A stretch of 64,000 nucleotides of DNA from Arthrobacter sp. SX1312 (GCF_002929295.1 NZ_PJIM01000003.1:62001-126000), one strand, 5' to 3'. Shown: positions 1 to 9,348, counted from the first letter of the stretch. Program-made: numbers and translations. Notes: generated by a model not told the origin, from the letters alone.

Positions 1-1262
1 AAGACCCAGTTGACCATCGTCGCGACGCCGAGGGCGATCGAACGGATGCGGTTGGGGAACATCTCGCCGAGCGTGACCCACATGACCGGGCCCCAGGTCG
101 CGGCGAAGAAGATGACGAAGAGGTTCGCGCCCACGAGGGCTATCGGACCCCAGACCCCGGGCAGGGCCACGTCGTCGCCGGTCCCCTCCGCCTGGAGGAA
201 GGCGAGGGTCGCTGCAAGGAGCCCGACCGTCATGCCGATCGAACCGGCGAGGAGCAGCTTCCGGCGACCGATGCGGTCGACGAAGAAGATGGCGACGAAC
301 GTCATGGTGACATTGATGATCGAGGTGATCACCGACGTCGTGAAGGGATCGCTCTCGCTGAAGCCCACGGACTTCCACAGCGTCGTGGAGTAGTAAAAGA
401 TCGCGTTGATGCCGACGAGCTGCTGGAGCGCCGCGATGGCCATGCCGACCCACAGGATGGGCTGCAGCCCCAGCGCGGGACCGCGCAGGTCGCGGTACCC
501 GGCCCGGTCCTCGCGTTCGAAGCTCTCGCGGATCTGGCGGATCTTGCCCTCGGTGTCCCGGACGCCGGACACCCGTGACAGGATGCGGGCGGCGTCCTCG
601 TCCCGATCGGCCCGGACGAGGAACTGGGGCGACTCGGGGATGATGAGCGCGAGGACGCCGTAGACGACGGCCGGGAGCACGCCGACGAGGAGCATCCAGC
701 GCCAGGCGGACAGCCCCCACCAGAACTCGTTCGCGGCGCCGCCGGCGGCGTTGGCGAACGAGGCGTCGGAGAGCAGTGCGACGAAGATGCCGATCGTGAT
801 GGCGAGCTGCTGCACCGAGGCGAGTCCCCCGCGCCACTTCGACGGCGCGATCTCCGCGATGTACCCGGGCACGATGACGGAGGCGATACCGATCGCCAGG
901 CCCCCGACGAGACGCCAGGCCATGAGGTCCCACTCGGAGAAGGCGAACGCGGATCCGGCGGAGTTGATCGCGAACAGGAAGGCTGCCGCGACCATCACCT
1001 TCTTGCGCCCCCACCGGTCGGCGAGCCCGCCGGCGAACCACGCACCGGCGGCACAGCCGAGCAGCGTGATGGCGACGGTGAACCCGAGGACGCTCGCGCT
1101 CAGCTCGAAGTCGGCCTGGATCGAATCGACCGCACCGTTGATGACGGCCGTGTCGAAACCGAAGAGGAGGCCTCCGACGGCGGCGGCCATCGTGATGCCG
1201 ATGACCCGCGCGAGGTGCCGCGGTGGTTCCGCGGTCTCCGTGTCGACGTCGTGCTCGCTCAT
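1..1262 (-). CDS. Sugar porter family MFS transporter (3' end off the window)
   Basis: About 420 codons are visible from an ATG at 1262 preceded by a good Shine-Dalgarno (CAGGGAG); the C-terminus lies beyond the left edge. The translation carries the sugar-porter hallmarks: GGLLFGFDTAVINGA in the first membrane segment, RWGRKK after TM2, AEIAPSKWRG, a PESPQFL motif ending the sixth TM, QQLVGINAIFYYS in TM7 and DRIGRRK in the second half. These belong to the XylE/GalP/AraE group of inner-membrane sugar:proton symporters. The exact sugar cannot be read from sequence. It is divergent from the drug exporter at 1556, across a spacer of about 290 nt in which I found no convincing sigma-70 promoter pair. 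Confidence 0.93.
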   Translation of the reverse strand, partial: MSEHDVDTETAEPPRHLARVIGITMAAAVGGLLFGFDTAVINGAVDSIQADFELSASVLGFTVAITLLGCAAGAWFAGGLADRWGRKKVMVAAAFLFAINSAGSAFAFSEWDLMAWRLVGGLAIGIASVIVPGYIAEIAPSKWRGGLASVQQLAITIGIFVALLSDASFANAAGGAANEFWWGLSAWRWMLLVGVLPAVVYGVLALIIPESPQFLVRADRDEDAARILSRVSGVRDTEGKIRQIRESFEREDRAGYRDLRGPALGLQPILWVGMAIAALQQLVGINAIFYYSTTLWKSVGFSESDPFTTSVITSIINVTMTFVAIFFVDRIGRRKLLLAGSIGMTVGLLAATLAFLQAEGTGDDVALPGVWGPIALVGANLFVIFFAATWGPVMWVTLGEMFPNRIRSIALGVATMVNWV

Positions 1263-1555
1263 GCTCGGTTCTCCCTGCTCGTTCGGCCCTTCAACACCCT
1301 ACGTCAGTCCGAAGCCTGCTTAGCAGCGCGCCCGACGTTCGGCCAGTGCCGGAGGGACGGCGCGAGGCTTGACGGGGGTCGTAGGATAGGAACACCGTTG
1401 ATTCGCCGCAGCAACCAATTCGTCCCGATCGGGACGGCCTGCTGCACGTCGCGAGCCGCTCCGCCGCCGTCGCCGGGCCGCCGCCGCAGTCGATGCATCC
1501 CCTGCTCCACCCGATCCGCACCCTGGCCGCACCACCGTTCCCGTTAGGCAGCATC

Positions 1556-2797
1556 TTGAGCACCACCGTGAGCACCATCACCCATCCCGGCGACGCCCTC
1601 TCCCGCCGCGAGAAGATCATCTACGTCTTCATCCTCGGCACCCTGACCGCCCTCGGACCGTTCACGATCGACCTGTACCTGCCCGCCTTCCCGGCCCTGC
1701 GGTCGGACCTGGGTGTCTCCGAAGCGGCCATCCAGCTGACGCTGACGGGAACGATCATCGGGTTCGCCGGCGGACAGCTCCTCGTGGGGCCGCTCAGCGA
1801 CAAGATCGGGCGGCGCCTGCCCCTCATCTTCGCGACCACGCTGCACGTCGGGGCCTCCATCGGCGCAGCGTCCTCCGAGGACATCAACATGCTCATGCTG
1901 TTCCGCGTGCTCCAGGGCATCGGCGCCGCGGGCGGCGGCGTGGTCGCGATGGCCATGGTGCGCGACCTCTTCGGCGGCTACACCCTCGTGCGCATGCTGT
2001 CCTACATGGCGCTCGTCAACGGGATGGCACCCATCTTCGCCCCGGTGATCGGGTCCCAGCTGCTGCTCCTCTTCCCCTGGCCGGGCATCTTCTGGTTCCT
2101 CGCCGGCTACGGCGTGCTGGTGATCACCGCGGTCTCGCTGTTCATCGTCGAGACCCTCCCCCGGGAGAACCGCCGCCAGTCCGGTCTCACCGTCGCCCAG
2201 CGGTACCGCACGGTCCTCAGCGACCGCATCTTCATCGGCATCCTGCTGGTCGGCGGCATGAACTTCTCCGGGCTCTTCTCCTACCTCTCGGCGTCGCCCT
2301 TCCTGTTCCAGGGACCGTACGGCCTGAACGAGCAGCAGTACGGGCTGCTGTTCGCCGTCAACTCGCTCGGCATCGTCGCGGGCGTGCAGATCAGTGCGCG
2401 GGTGCTCCGGCGCGTGGGTCCGCAGTGGGTCATCGCGGCGGCGACGATCGTCCAGCTCACCATGGCGATGCTCATCATCGCCTTCGACCAGCTGGGTCTC
2501 GGCTTCTGGGGGACGGCCGTCCCGCTGTGGTTCTACATCATGGCAACGGGCTTCGTCTTCCCGTGCGTGCAGGTGCTGGCGCTCATCAACAACGGGGCGC
2601 AGGCCGGCACGGCGGCGTCCCTCCTGGGCGCGGTGACCTTCGGGACGGCGGGCCTGATCTCGCCGCTCGTCGGTCTGCTGGGCGAAGGCATCGAATCGGC
2701 CACCCCCATGGCGCTCGTCATGGCTGCGTGCATCGCCCTGGGCGTGGTCTTCCTCTGGACGGTCGTCCGGCCCAGGACCGTCCCCGCCCTGCAGTAG
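1556..2797 (+). CDS. Bcr/CflA-type multidrug efflux MFS transporter
   Basis: Twelve-TM major facilitator of about 410 residues. The first TM has the Bcr/CflA signature FTIDLYLPAFPAL; the loop after TM2 has GPLSDKIGRR, and TM4 contains RVLQGIGAAGG. The family (Bcr, CmlA, TetA-like DHA1 antiporters) exports drugs or small metabolites with proton exchange at the inner membrane. The start is uncertain: the frame is open upstream to 1493, but the conserved N-terminus begins around the TTG at 1556 or the GTG at 1568, and neither has a strong Shine-Dalgarno. A TAGGAT element at 1382-1387 could be a -10 box without a clear -35. Substrate unknown. Confidence 0.9.
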   Translation: MSTTVSTITHPGDALSRREKIIYVFILGTLTALGPFTIDLYLPAFPALRSDLGVSEAAIQLTLTGTIIGFAGGQLLVGPLSDKIGRRLPLIFATTLHVGASIGAASSEDINMLMLFRVLQGIGAAGGGVVAMAMVRDLFGGYTLVRMLSYMALVNGMAPIFAPVIGSQLLLLFPWPGIFWFLAGYGVLVITAVSLFIVETLPRENRRQSGLTVAQRYRTVLSDRIFIGILLVGGMNFSGLFSYLSASPFLFQGPYGLNEQQYGLLFAVNSLGIVAGVQISARVLRRVGPQWVIAAATIVQLTMAMLIIAFDQLGLGFWGTAVPLWFYIMATGFVFPCVQVLALINNGAQAGTAASLLGAVTFGTAGLISPLVGLLGEGIESATPMALVMAACIALGVVFLWTVVRPRTVPALQ

Positions 2798-2829
2798 CGG
2801 CGGGTCGCGCCACCGCAGGGCATCCGGCC

Positions 2830-4347
2830 TCAGGCCGCTGCGCTCTTCGACCCCGGCCCGGTGTCCGAGGGGAGGGCCTCCGCCGTCGTGGCGATGTTGC
2901 GGGCCATGGACTTGAAGATGAAGCCGTGGAAGGGCAGCACCGCCAGCCAGTACAGGCGCCCGGAGAGCCCCTGCGGGAAGAACACCGCCCGCTGGTAGAA
3001 GGAACTGCCGGAGCCGTCCGGTTCGACCCTGAACTCGAGCCACGCCCGGCCGGGTACCTTCATCTCCGCACGGAGCCGCAGACGCTCGCCGCGCACGATC
3101 TCCTCGACCCGCCAGAAGTCCAGGGCCTCGCCCGTGAGCAGTTCCTTGGCGTCCCGCCGTCCGCGCCGGAGGCCCACGCCCCCGGCGATCTTGTCCATCC
3201 AGCCGCGGGCCGCCCAGCCCACGGGCCAGGAGTACCAGCCGTTCTCGCCGCCGATCCCCTCGACGACGCTCCACAGCCTGTCCGGAGAGGCGCTCGAGCT
3301 GTAGGTCTGGACGTCGGTGAAGACCGTGTGGCCGGCCCACTGCGGGTCCGACGGCAGCGGATCGGCTTCGGAGTCCACCTGTGTCGCCCCGGCCCAGCTC
3401 GTCTCCACCTCTCCCCCGCGCATCTTGCCGAGCGCCAGGTCCACCGCACGGCGGTAGCCCGTGAGCCCGCCCTCGGGCGCCGCGATGTACTGGTCGATAT
3501 CGTGTTCGGCGGTGACGGCGTCGTGCTGCAGGGATTCGATGAGCGGCATGGCCATCGCCCGCGGGATGGGAGTGACGAGGTTGACCCAGTGCCCGGCCAG
3601 GCGCGGCGTCAGGACCGGCAGTGCCAGGATCCTGCGGCGCGGCAGCCCGGCGGCCTCGGCATACTGGTTCATCATCTCGGCGTAGGTCAGCACTTCGCGG
3701 GACCCGAGGTCGAACGTCCGGTTCAGGCCCTCGGGGAGGTCCAGCGCTCCGAGGAGGTAGTGGATGACGTCGCGGACCGCGATCGGCTCGATGTGGTTCA
3801 GGACCCACTTGGGCGCGGGCATGACGGGAAGGACGTCCGACAGGTGCCGGATCATCTCGAACGATGCCGACCCCGACCCGATGACCACTCCGGCCTGGAA
3901 GGCGATGGTCGGCGTGCCGGACCCGAGGAGGATGGTGCCCACCTGGGTACGTGACCGCATATGGGTGGACAGCTCGACGCCTTCGGGGTGGAGTCCACCC
4001 AGGTAGACCATGCGGCGCACTCCGGCGTCGCCGGCGGCCTCGGAGACGATGGTCGCGATGTCCGCCTCGCGCCTGTCGAAGTCCCGTCCGGAGCCCATGG
4101 AGTGGACGAGGTAGTAGAGCGTATCGACGCCCCGGGTGACCGTGCGCATGGCCTCCCGGTCCTGCAGGTCACCCTCCACGATCTCGACGGACCCGGCCCA
4201 GGGGACGTCCTTGAGCTTCTGCGGAGACCGCACGATGACGCGGACCCGGCGGCCCTCGGCGACGAGCTTCGTCACGAGCCGACCCCCGATGTACCCCGTG
4301 GCCCCGGTAACGAGGATGAGCTTGCCGTCACTGCCTTCAGTGTTCAT
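2830..4347 (-). CDS. NAD(P)-binding NmrA/SDR-like protein with C-terminal DUF2867 domain
   Basis: A 505-residue two-domain protein. Residues 9-230 form an atypical short-chain dehydrogenase/NmrA Rossmann domain with the dinucleotide motif GATGYIGG near residues 15-22 and a conserved YLVHSMGSG segment. Residues about 330-490 (VFTDVQTYSSSASPD onward) match the DUF2867 arrangement seen in YbjT-type proteins, a START-like fold, with NGWYSWP in its middle. Such fusions are common in actinobacteria and are annotated only as SDR family oxidoreductases; no substrate is established. It is convergent with the exporter ending at 2797 and starts 113 nt from the tRNA-Asn gene. I chose the ATG at 4347 because the Rossmann strand begins ten residues later. 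Confidence 0.85.
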   Translation of the reverse strand: MNTEGSDGKLILVTGATGYIGGRLVTKLVAEGRRVRVIVRSPQKLKDVPWAGSVEIVEGDLQDREAMRTVTRGVDTLYYLVHSMGSGRDFDRREADIATIVSEAAGDAGVRRMVYLGGLHPEGVELSTHMRSRTQVGTILLGSGTPTIAFQAGVVIGSGSASFEMIRHLSDVLPVMPAPKWVLNHIEPIAVRDVIHYLLGALDLPEGLNRTFDLGSREVLTYAEMMNQYAEAAGLPRRRILALPVLTPRLAGHWVNLVTPIPRAMAMPLIESLQHDAVTAEHDIDQYIAAPEGGLTGYRRAVDLALGKMRGGEVETSWAGATQVDSEADPLPSDPQWAGHTVFTDVQTYSSSASPDRLWSVVEGIGGENGWYSWPVGWAARGWMDKIAGGVGLRRGRRDAKELLTGEALDFWRVEEIVRGERLRLRAEMKVPGRAWLEFRVEPDGSGSSFYQRAVFFPQGLSGRLYWLAVLPFHGFIFKSMARNIATTAEALPSDTGPGSKSAAA

Positions 4348-4417
4348 GGCCGAAGCCTACGCCCGCCCTCTGACAGCTCCCTGGAGCCTGTCCTCCCTCA
4401 CCCAGGGGAAAGGAGAA

Positions 4418-4453
4418 GGGCCGGCGACCTGGGTACCCCCTGGTCGCCGACCC
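4418..4453 (-). terminator. Intrinsic terminator hairpin downstream of tRNA-Asn
   Basis: Arms at 4418-4429 and 4442-4453 pair over 12 positions with one G-U wobble, around a 12-nt loop. On the minus strand the hairpin begins 7 nt after the 3' end of tRNA-Asn and is followed by a short pyrimidine run (TTCTCCTTTCC). It ends the tRNA transcript before the DUF2867 gene. Confidence 0.7.
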
Positions 4454-4460
4454 TTTGTTG

Positions 4461-4533
4461 CTCCTCCGACTGGACTTGAACCAGTAACCCTTCGATTAAC
4501 AGTCGAATGCTCTGCCAATTGAGCTACGGAGGA
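4461..4533 (-). tRNA. tRNA-Asn (anticodon GTT)
   Basis: Folded by eye on the minus strand: a 7-bp acceptor (TCCTCCG with CGGAGGA), D-arm, anticodon stem TTCGA/TCGAA enclosing CTGTTAA with anticodon GTT, and a T-arm ACTGG/CCAGT enclosing TTCAAGT. Length is 73 nt including the discriminator G; the 3' CCA is not encoded. GTT reads AAC and AAU (Asn). It has its own promoter and terminator and lies downstream of dnaG. The same window encodes GatCAB, which in many actinobacteria amidates misacylated Asp-tRNA(Asn) or Glu-tRNA(Gln). Confidence 0.97.
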
Positions 4534-4546
4534 AAGCGCGGTCTCT

Positions 4547-4575
4547 ACTTTACATACCCCGGGCAGTGAAGTGAA
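4547..4575 (-). promoter_or_regulatory. Promoter of tRNA-Asn
   Basis: On the minus strand a TTCACT -35 (4570-4575) and a TAAAGT -10 (4547-4552) are separated by 17 nt. The -10 ends 13 nt before the mature 5' end of the tRNA at 4533. The site fills the 54-nt gap between the dnaG stop and the tRNA. Confidence 0.6.
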
Positions 4576-4587
4576 ATCGGCCCGGGG

Positions 4588-6552
4588 TCACTCCTGGCGC
4601 AGCTGCCGCCGCTGCATCTCGAGCTCCATCAGGTCCCTCTGCAGCTGGTTGTAGAGTGCCGGATCGGTCGCGGGATCCATGCGCTGGAGCTGCCCGAGCT
4701 TCTCCGCCTTCTGCTGCGTGATCCGCAGTTCGGTGAGCCGGTTCAGGATGTCCCGGCAGTAGCTCACCATCGCGTCGGCGTCCTTGGCCGGCAGCGGACG
4801 GACCGCCAGTTCGCTCACCAGGGGACGCAGGACGTCCGGCACGCCGTCGCGCACCGATTCCACCCACCGCGACAGCTCGGTGCCCGCCGCACCAGCCGCG
4901 AGGACGGCGTTGTGGAGGGCCTCGTACACCGGGACGGTGAAGTGCATCGTCGAGAAGCTCTCCCACTGGGGCGCCGTGAGGAGCGTGGGCTGCTGCAGGA
5001 CCACCTCGAGGGCTTCCCGCTCCATGCGGGCGATCGGGTCCCGGGGGTCCGGCCGCTCGAAGAACGGCTCCTCCGAGTGCGCCGCCCCGGTGCTGTCCGA
5101 CGCCGCGGTCCCCGGCTGGGCCTGGCTCCCCTGGCTCCCCTGACTTCCCTGGTGCGCCTGCCGGCCCTGCTGGCCCTGCTGACGACCGCCGGCCGACGGC
5201 GAGTTCTCCCGGCGCGCGGCCGCGGACACCGCCCGCGCCACCTGGTCCTCCCCCACGTACTGCATCCCGAGCCAGCGGGAGAGCTCCCGCGTGTAGGTGG
5301 ACCGCAGCGACACGTCGCGGATCTGCGCGACGATCGGCGCCGCATGGCGCAGCGCCTTGACCTGCCCCTCACCGGAGGAGAGGTCGAAGTTGCCGAACGA
5401 GGCCTTGATGGCGAACTCGAACAGCGGACGGCGGTCGGCGATGAGTTCCCGTACGGCGTCGTCGCCCCGTCTCTGGCGCAGCTCGCACGGGTCCGCGCCG
5501 GAGGCCTCGACGGCGACATAGGTCTGGGAGGTGAACCTCTGGTCCTCCTCGAACGCGCGGAGCGCGGCCTTCTGGCCCGCGGCGTCACCGTCGAACGTGA
5601 AGATCACCTCGCCTCCGGTGCCGTCATCGGACAGGAGCCGGCGGGCGATCTTGATGTGGTCCGTGCCGAACGCCGTGCCGCACGTGGCGACGGCGGTGCC
5701 CACGCCCGCGAGGTGGCAGGCCATGACATCCGTGTACCCCTCGACGACGACGAGCTGCCGGTTCTTCGCGATCTCCCGCTTGGCGAGGTCGATGCCGTAC
5801 AGCACCTGGGACTTCTTGTAGAGCGAGGTCTCCGGGGTGTTGAGGTACTTGGGACCCTGGTCGTCCTCGAACAGCTTGCGCGCACCGAAGCCCACGGTGT
5901 CCCCGGTGATGTCCCGGATGGGCCAGATCAGGCGCCCGCGGAACCTGTCGTAGAAGCGCCCGGCGTTGCTCGAGGAGGCGCTGAACATCCCGGTGAGCTT
6001 CAGCTCGTCGAGCGTGAAGCCACGCCCCGTGAGGTGGGTGAGCAGGCCGTCCCAGCCCTGGGGTGCGTAGCCGACGCCGAAGTGCGCGGCCGCCTCGCGG
6101 TCGAAGCCGCGGTCCTGCAGGAACTGGCGGGCGGTGCCGGCGCCGGGGGTGAGGAGCTGGTCGCGGAAGAACTCCGCGGCGATCTTGTGCGCGTCCAGGA
6201 GCCGCTGCCGCCGGCCGACGTCCTCGCGGCGCGGCCCGGTGCCGCCGTCCTCGTAGTGCAGCTCGAAGCCGATGCGCGCGGCGAGCTTCTCGACGGTCTC
6301 GCTGAAGGAGGTGTGGTCCAGCTTCTGCACGAAGCTGATGACGTCCCCGCCCTCGCCGCAGCCGAAGCAGTGGTAGGAGCCCATCTGCGGCCGCACGTGG
6401 AAGGACGGAGACCGCTCGTCGTGGAACGGACACAGGCCCTTCCACGAGCCGATGCCCGCGGACTTCAGGGTGACGTAGGCCTCGACGACCTCCTTGATGT
6501 CCGTGCGCTGGCGTACCTCATCGATGTCTTCGCGTTTGATGAGTCCGGCCAT
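4588..6552 (-). CDS. dnaG: DNA primase DnaG
   Basis: A 654-residue primase that makes RNA primers for chromosome replication. The N-terminal zinc-binding domain shows CPFHDE followed by CFGCG at about residues 42-66. The central catalytic core contains the TOPRIM elements VVVEGYTD and FTFDGDAAG, whose acidic residues bind the metals. The C-terminal part is the DnaB-helicase interaction domain. Before that domain, near residues 452-480, is a Gln/Gly/Ser-rich low-complexity linker with three consecutive GSQ units, unlike the compact core. It follows dgt after 84 nt, as part of a dusB-dgt-dnaG group. The ATG at 6552 places the usual short N-terminus ahead of the zinc domain. Confidence 0.97.
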   Translation of the reverse strand: MAGLIKREDIDEVRQRTDIKEVVEAYVTLKSAGIGSWKGLCPFHDERSPSFHVRPQMGSYHCFGCGEGGDVISFVQKLDHTSFSETVEKLAARIGFELHYEDGGTGPRREDVGRRQRLLDAHKIAAEFFRDQLLTPGAGTARQFLQDRGFDREAAAHFGVGYAPQGWDGLLTHLTGRGFTLDELKLTGMFSASSSNAGRFYDRFRGRLIWPIRDITGDTVGFGARKLFEDDQGPKYLNTPETSLYKKSQVLYGIDLAKREIAKNRQLVVVEGYTDVMACHLAGVGTAVATCGTAFGTDHIKIARRLLSDDGTGGEVIFTFDGDAAGQKAALRAFEEDQRFTSQTYVAVEASGADPCELRQRRGDDAVRELIADRRPLFEFAIKASFGNFDLSSGEGQVKALRHAAPIVAQIRDVSLRSTYTRELSRWLGMQYVGEDQVARAVSAAARRENSPSAGGRQQGQQGRQAHQGSQGSQGSQAQPGTAASDSTGAAHSEEPFFERPDPRDPIARMEREALEVVLQQPTLLTAPQWESFSTMHFTVPVYEALHNAVLAAGAAGTELSRWVESVRDGVPDVLRPLVSELAVRPLPAKDADAMVSYCRDILNRLTELRITQQKAEKLGQLQRMDPATDPALYNQLQRDLMELEMQRRQLRQE

Positions 6553-6636
6553 GTCCCCAGTTTAGGCCCGCCCCGCCGACACTCCGACCGCCCTCCGGGC
6601 CGATGGGGGCGGGAGCGGGCAGGCGAGCGCGCAGGC

Positions 6637-7920
6637 CTACCAGAGGGCCGGGACCGGCCCTACGATGCGTTCATGGAGTCCGAGGGCGGACACGTCGGTG
6701 AGCGAGGCGACCTGGTCGACGACCACGCGCAGGCGGGCGTCGTCGTCCTCCGCCTCCCGCCAGTCCGCGGCGAACATCGGTTCGAGGTGCCGGTCCCCGT
6801 CGGCGTGGATCTGCGCCACGAGGGACCCCAGGATCTCCCGCTGGCGCTCGTAGAGGGGCTGGCGGTGGTCGGTGGTCATCACGTAGGTGGTGGCCAGGCC
6901 CTTCATGACGGCGATCTCCATGACCGTCTCCTCCGGGACCACCATCTCCGCGTTGTAGCGTGTCAGCGGATCGGGGCCGTAGATGGACCGCGTGGACTGC
7001 ATGGCGCTCAGGCAGAACCGGCCGATCAGCTGGCTCGTCATGTTCTTGAGGGCCGCCATCGACCGTCGCGTGCCGTCCGCCTCGCGCACCCAGACCGGTG
7101 TCCTCTCGAGCCGGGAGAGGGCGGCGTCGACGGCCGCCGGGTCGCTGCCCGGCAGGTACCACTGCTGCGTGTAGCCGACCACGCGGGCGCGGGCGTCGGC
7201 GCTGTCCATCCACCGGAGCTGCAGGTGCCCCGCGACGATCGCGTCCTCGACGTCGTGCACGGAGTAGGAGATGTCGTCCGCGAGGTCCATCACCTGCGCC
7301 TCGAGGCACGAGCGGCCCTCCGGGGCGCCGTCTCGCAGCCACGCGAAGACCGGGAGGTCGTCGTCGTACGCGCCGAACTTCGTGGTCCGCTGACCGCTGA
7401 TGACGGGCGCCGCGGCCGCCGTCCACGGGTACTTGCAGGCGGCGTCGAGGCTGGCCCGCGTGAGGTTCAGCCCCGCGGGACCGCCGCCCGGAGCGAGGAC
7501 CTTCGGCTCCAGCCGGGTGAGGAGCCGCAGGGTCTGGGCGTTGCCCTCGAACCCTCCGATGCCGTGGGCGAGGTCGTTGAGCGCCGATTCGCCGTTGTGC
7601 CCGAAGGGCGGGTGCCCGAGGTCGTGGGCCAGGCACGCGGTGTCCACGATGTCCGGATCGCAGCCGAGGGTCCTGCCCAGTTCGCGGCCCACCTGGGCCA
7701 CCTCCAGGGAGTGGGTGAGGCGCGTGCGCACGAAGTCGTCGGTGTCGGGTGCGACGACCTGCGTCTTCGCGCCGAGGCGGCGCAGCGCGGAGGAGTGCAG
7801 CACCCGCGCGCGGTCGCGTTCGAAGTCGGTCCGGTGCGAACTCTTGGGCGGTTCCTCCACCCACCGCTCGGTGTCCGCGGCACTGTAGCCGGGGGGGACG
7901 GACGGATCGCGGAAACTCAT
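6637..7920 (-). CDS. dgt: Deoxyguanosinetriphosphate triphosphohydrolase-like protein
   Basis: A 427-residue HD-domain protein that hydrolyses dNTPs to deoxynucleosides plus triphosphate. The metal-binding set is visible as RTRLTHSLEVAQ followed by CLAHDLGHPPFGHNGE (the HD pair and the downstream histidine), and the N-terminal RDRARVLHSSALRRL matches the Dgt family. The length fits the bacterial Dgt-like subgroup often found beside dnaG in actinobacteria, rather than the longer E. coli enzyme. The ATG at 7920 has an AAAGG Shine-Dalgarno 5-6 nt upstream. It lies 70 nt downstream of dusB, probably cotranscribed, which would link nucleotide pool control to primase expression (inference from order only). 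Confidence 0.94.
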   Translation of the reverse strand: MSFRDPSVPPGYSAADTERWVEEPPKSSHRTDFERDRARVLHSSALRRLGAKTQVVAPDTDDFVRTRLTHSLEVAQVGRELGRTLGCDPDIVDTACLAHDLGHPPFGHNGESALNDLAHGIGGFEGNAQTLRLLTRLEPKVLAPGGGPAGLNLTRASLDAACKYPWTAAAAPVISGQRTTKFGAYDDDLPVFAWLRDGAPEGRSCLEAQVMDLADDISYSVHDVEDAIVAGHLQLRWMDSADARARVVGYTQQWYLPGSDPAAVDAALSRLERTPVWVREADGTRRSMAALKNMTSQLIGRFCLSAMQSTRSIYGPDPLTRYNAEMVVPEETVMEIAVMKGLATTYVMTTDHRQPLYERQREILGSLVAQIHADGDRHLEPMFAADWREAEDDDARLRVVVDQVASLTDVSALGLHERIVGPVPALW

Positions 7921-7990
7921 GATGCCTTTCTAGCGCAACGGGGGCGGGACGGTGTGCCGGTCCGCATCCTTGTGGACTGCGGGGAGGGCG

Positions 7991-9232
7991 TCATCCGCCG
8001 GATACGTCCACCTCGGCAGCGGCGATGTCCGCCTGCTGCGCCGCATTGAGGACGCGGCCGTCGAGCCAGTGCTCGGGCAGCGCGGTCCTCTTGGGCGAGC
8101 CCGCGCGGCCCCGGGGTCCCTCGGCGTCCTGCCCGGGGTACGGCGAGTCCTTGTCGAGTTCGTCCAGGAGCCCGCGCAGCACCTCGAGGGTGGGCACGGT
8201 GGCCAGCTTGGCGCGCAGCTCCCCGCCGACGACGTAGCCCTTGAAGTACCAGGCCATGTGCTTGCGGATGTCGCGCAGCCCCATCATCTCGCTGCCGAAG
8301 GTCTCCACGAGCAGCTCCGCGTGCCGGTACACGGTGTCCGCGACCTGCCCGAGGCCGGGACGGTGCCGGGACGAGCTGCCCTCGAAGGCGTTCACCAGGT
8401 CCCCGAAGAGCCACGGCCGCCCCTGGCAGCCGCGCCCGATGACCACGCCGTCGACGCCGGTCTGCCGCACCATCCGGACGGCGTCCTCCGCGCTCCAGAT
8501 GTCGCCGTTGCCGAGCACAGGGATGTCCGGCAGGGCCTCCCGCAGCTCCGCGATGGCGTTCCAGTCGGCCTGTCCCGAGTAGAACTGCGCCGCGGTGCGG
8601 CCGTGGAGGGCGACGGCGGCGACCCCGCTGTCGCGCGCGATCCTGCCGGCCTCGCGGAAGGTGAGGTGGTCCTCGTCGATGCCCTTGCGCATCTTGATGG
8701 TCAGTGGGACGTTCCCCTTCGACGCCTCGCGCACGGCGGTCTGCACGATCCCCGTGAAGAGGTCGAGCTTCCACGGCAGGGCGGCGCCGCCGCCCTTGCG
8801 GGTGACCTTCGGGACGGGACAGCCGAAGTTCAGGTCGATGTGGTCCGCGCGGTCCTCCTCGACGAGGAGGCGGACGGCGGCGCCGACGGTCTTCGGATCG
8901 ACGCCGTAGAGCTGGACCGAACGGACCGCCTCGTCGTCGTCGTGCGAGATGATCCGCATCGATTCCGGACTGCGCTCGACGAGCGCTCGGGAGGTGACCA
9001 TCTCGGACACGTACAGGCCGCCGCCGTACTCGCGGCAGAGCCTGCGGAACGCCTTGTTGGTGATGCCGGCCATGGGGGCGAGGATCACCGGCGTGTCCAC
9101 GGTGATGGGGCCGAGGGTGAGCGGCGGCAGATCGAGCTTCAGCGCGCCGTCGGGTGCGTCGGGAAGGGCATCCGCGGGGTCGCCGTAGCCGGGATCGCCG
9201 GAAGGGACGGGGAGGGTCGATACTGCTGTCAC
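7991..9232 (-). CDS. dusB: tRNA-dihydrouridine synthase DusB
   Basis: A 413-residue FMN-dependent enzyme that reduces specific uridines in the tRNA D-loop. Motifs in order: VILAPMAGITNKAFRRL (FMN binding), SEMVTSRAL, NFGCPVPKVTRKGGG with the catalytic Cys, IKMRKG, and VVIGRGCQGRPWLF near the phosphate site. The best start is the GTG at 9232: no other start lies near the conserved region and the frame upstream loses similarity. The Shine-Dalgarno GGAGGGG runs directly into that GTG, unusually close, and overlaps a three-codon ATG-GAG-GGG-TGA frame. First gene of the dusB-dgt-dnaG group. Confidence 0.94.
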   Translation of the reverse strand: MTAVSTLPVPSGDPGYGDPADALPDAPDGALKLDLPPLTLGPITVDTPVILAPMAGITNKAFRRLCREYGGGLYVSEMVTSRALVERSPESMRIISHDDDEAVRSVQLYGVDPKTVGAAVRLLVEEDRADHIDLNFGCPVPKVTRKGGGAALPWKLDLFTGIVQTAVREASKGNVPLTIKMRKGIDEDHLTFREAGRIARDSGVAAVALHGRTAAQFYSGQADWNAIAELREALPDIPVLGNGDIWSAEDAVRMVRQTGVDGVVIGRGCQGRPWLFGDLVNAFEGSSSRHRPGLGQVADTVYRHAELLVETFGSEMMGLRDIRKHMAWYFKGYVVGGELRAKLATVPTLEVLRGLLDELDKDSPYPGQDAEGPRGRAGSPKRTALPEHWLDGRVLNAAQQADIAAAEVDVSGG

Positions 9233-9348
9233 CCCTCCATTGTCGCAAGCACCCGCAAATCCGGCGTCGTCGCCCGCCGCACGCCCTCGGTCCGCGCTGT
9301 CCGCCCTGGCCGCCCGTGCCGCCTTGCCCGCCCTGCGCCACGCGTTCG

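Noticed and set aside
4912-8049. A 1045-codon open frame on the plus strand opposite dnaG and dgt
   Set aside because: It lies antisense to two clear genes. It is Arg/Gly/Val/Leu-rich low-complexity translation typical of high-GC shadow frames.
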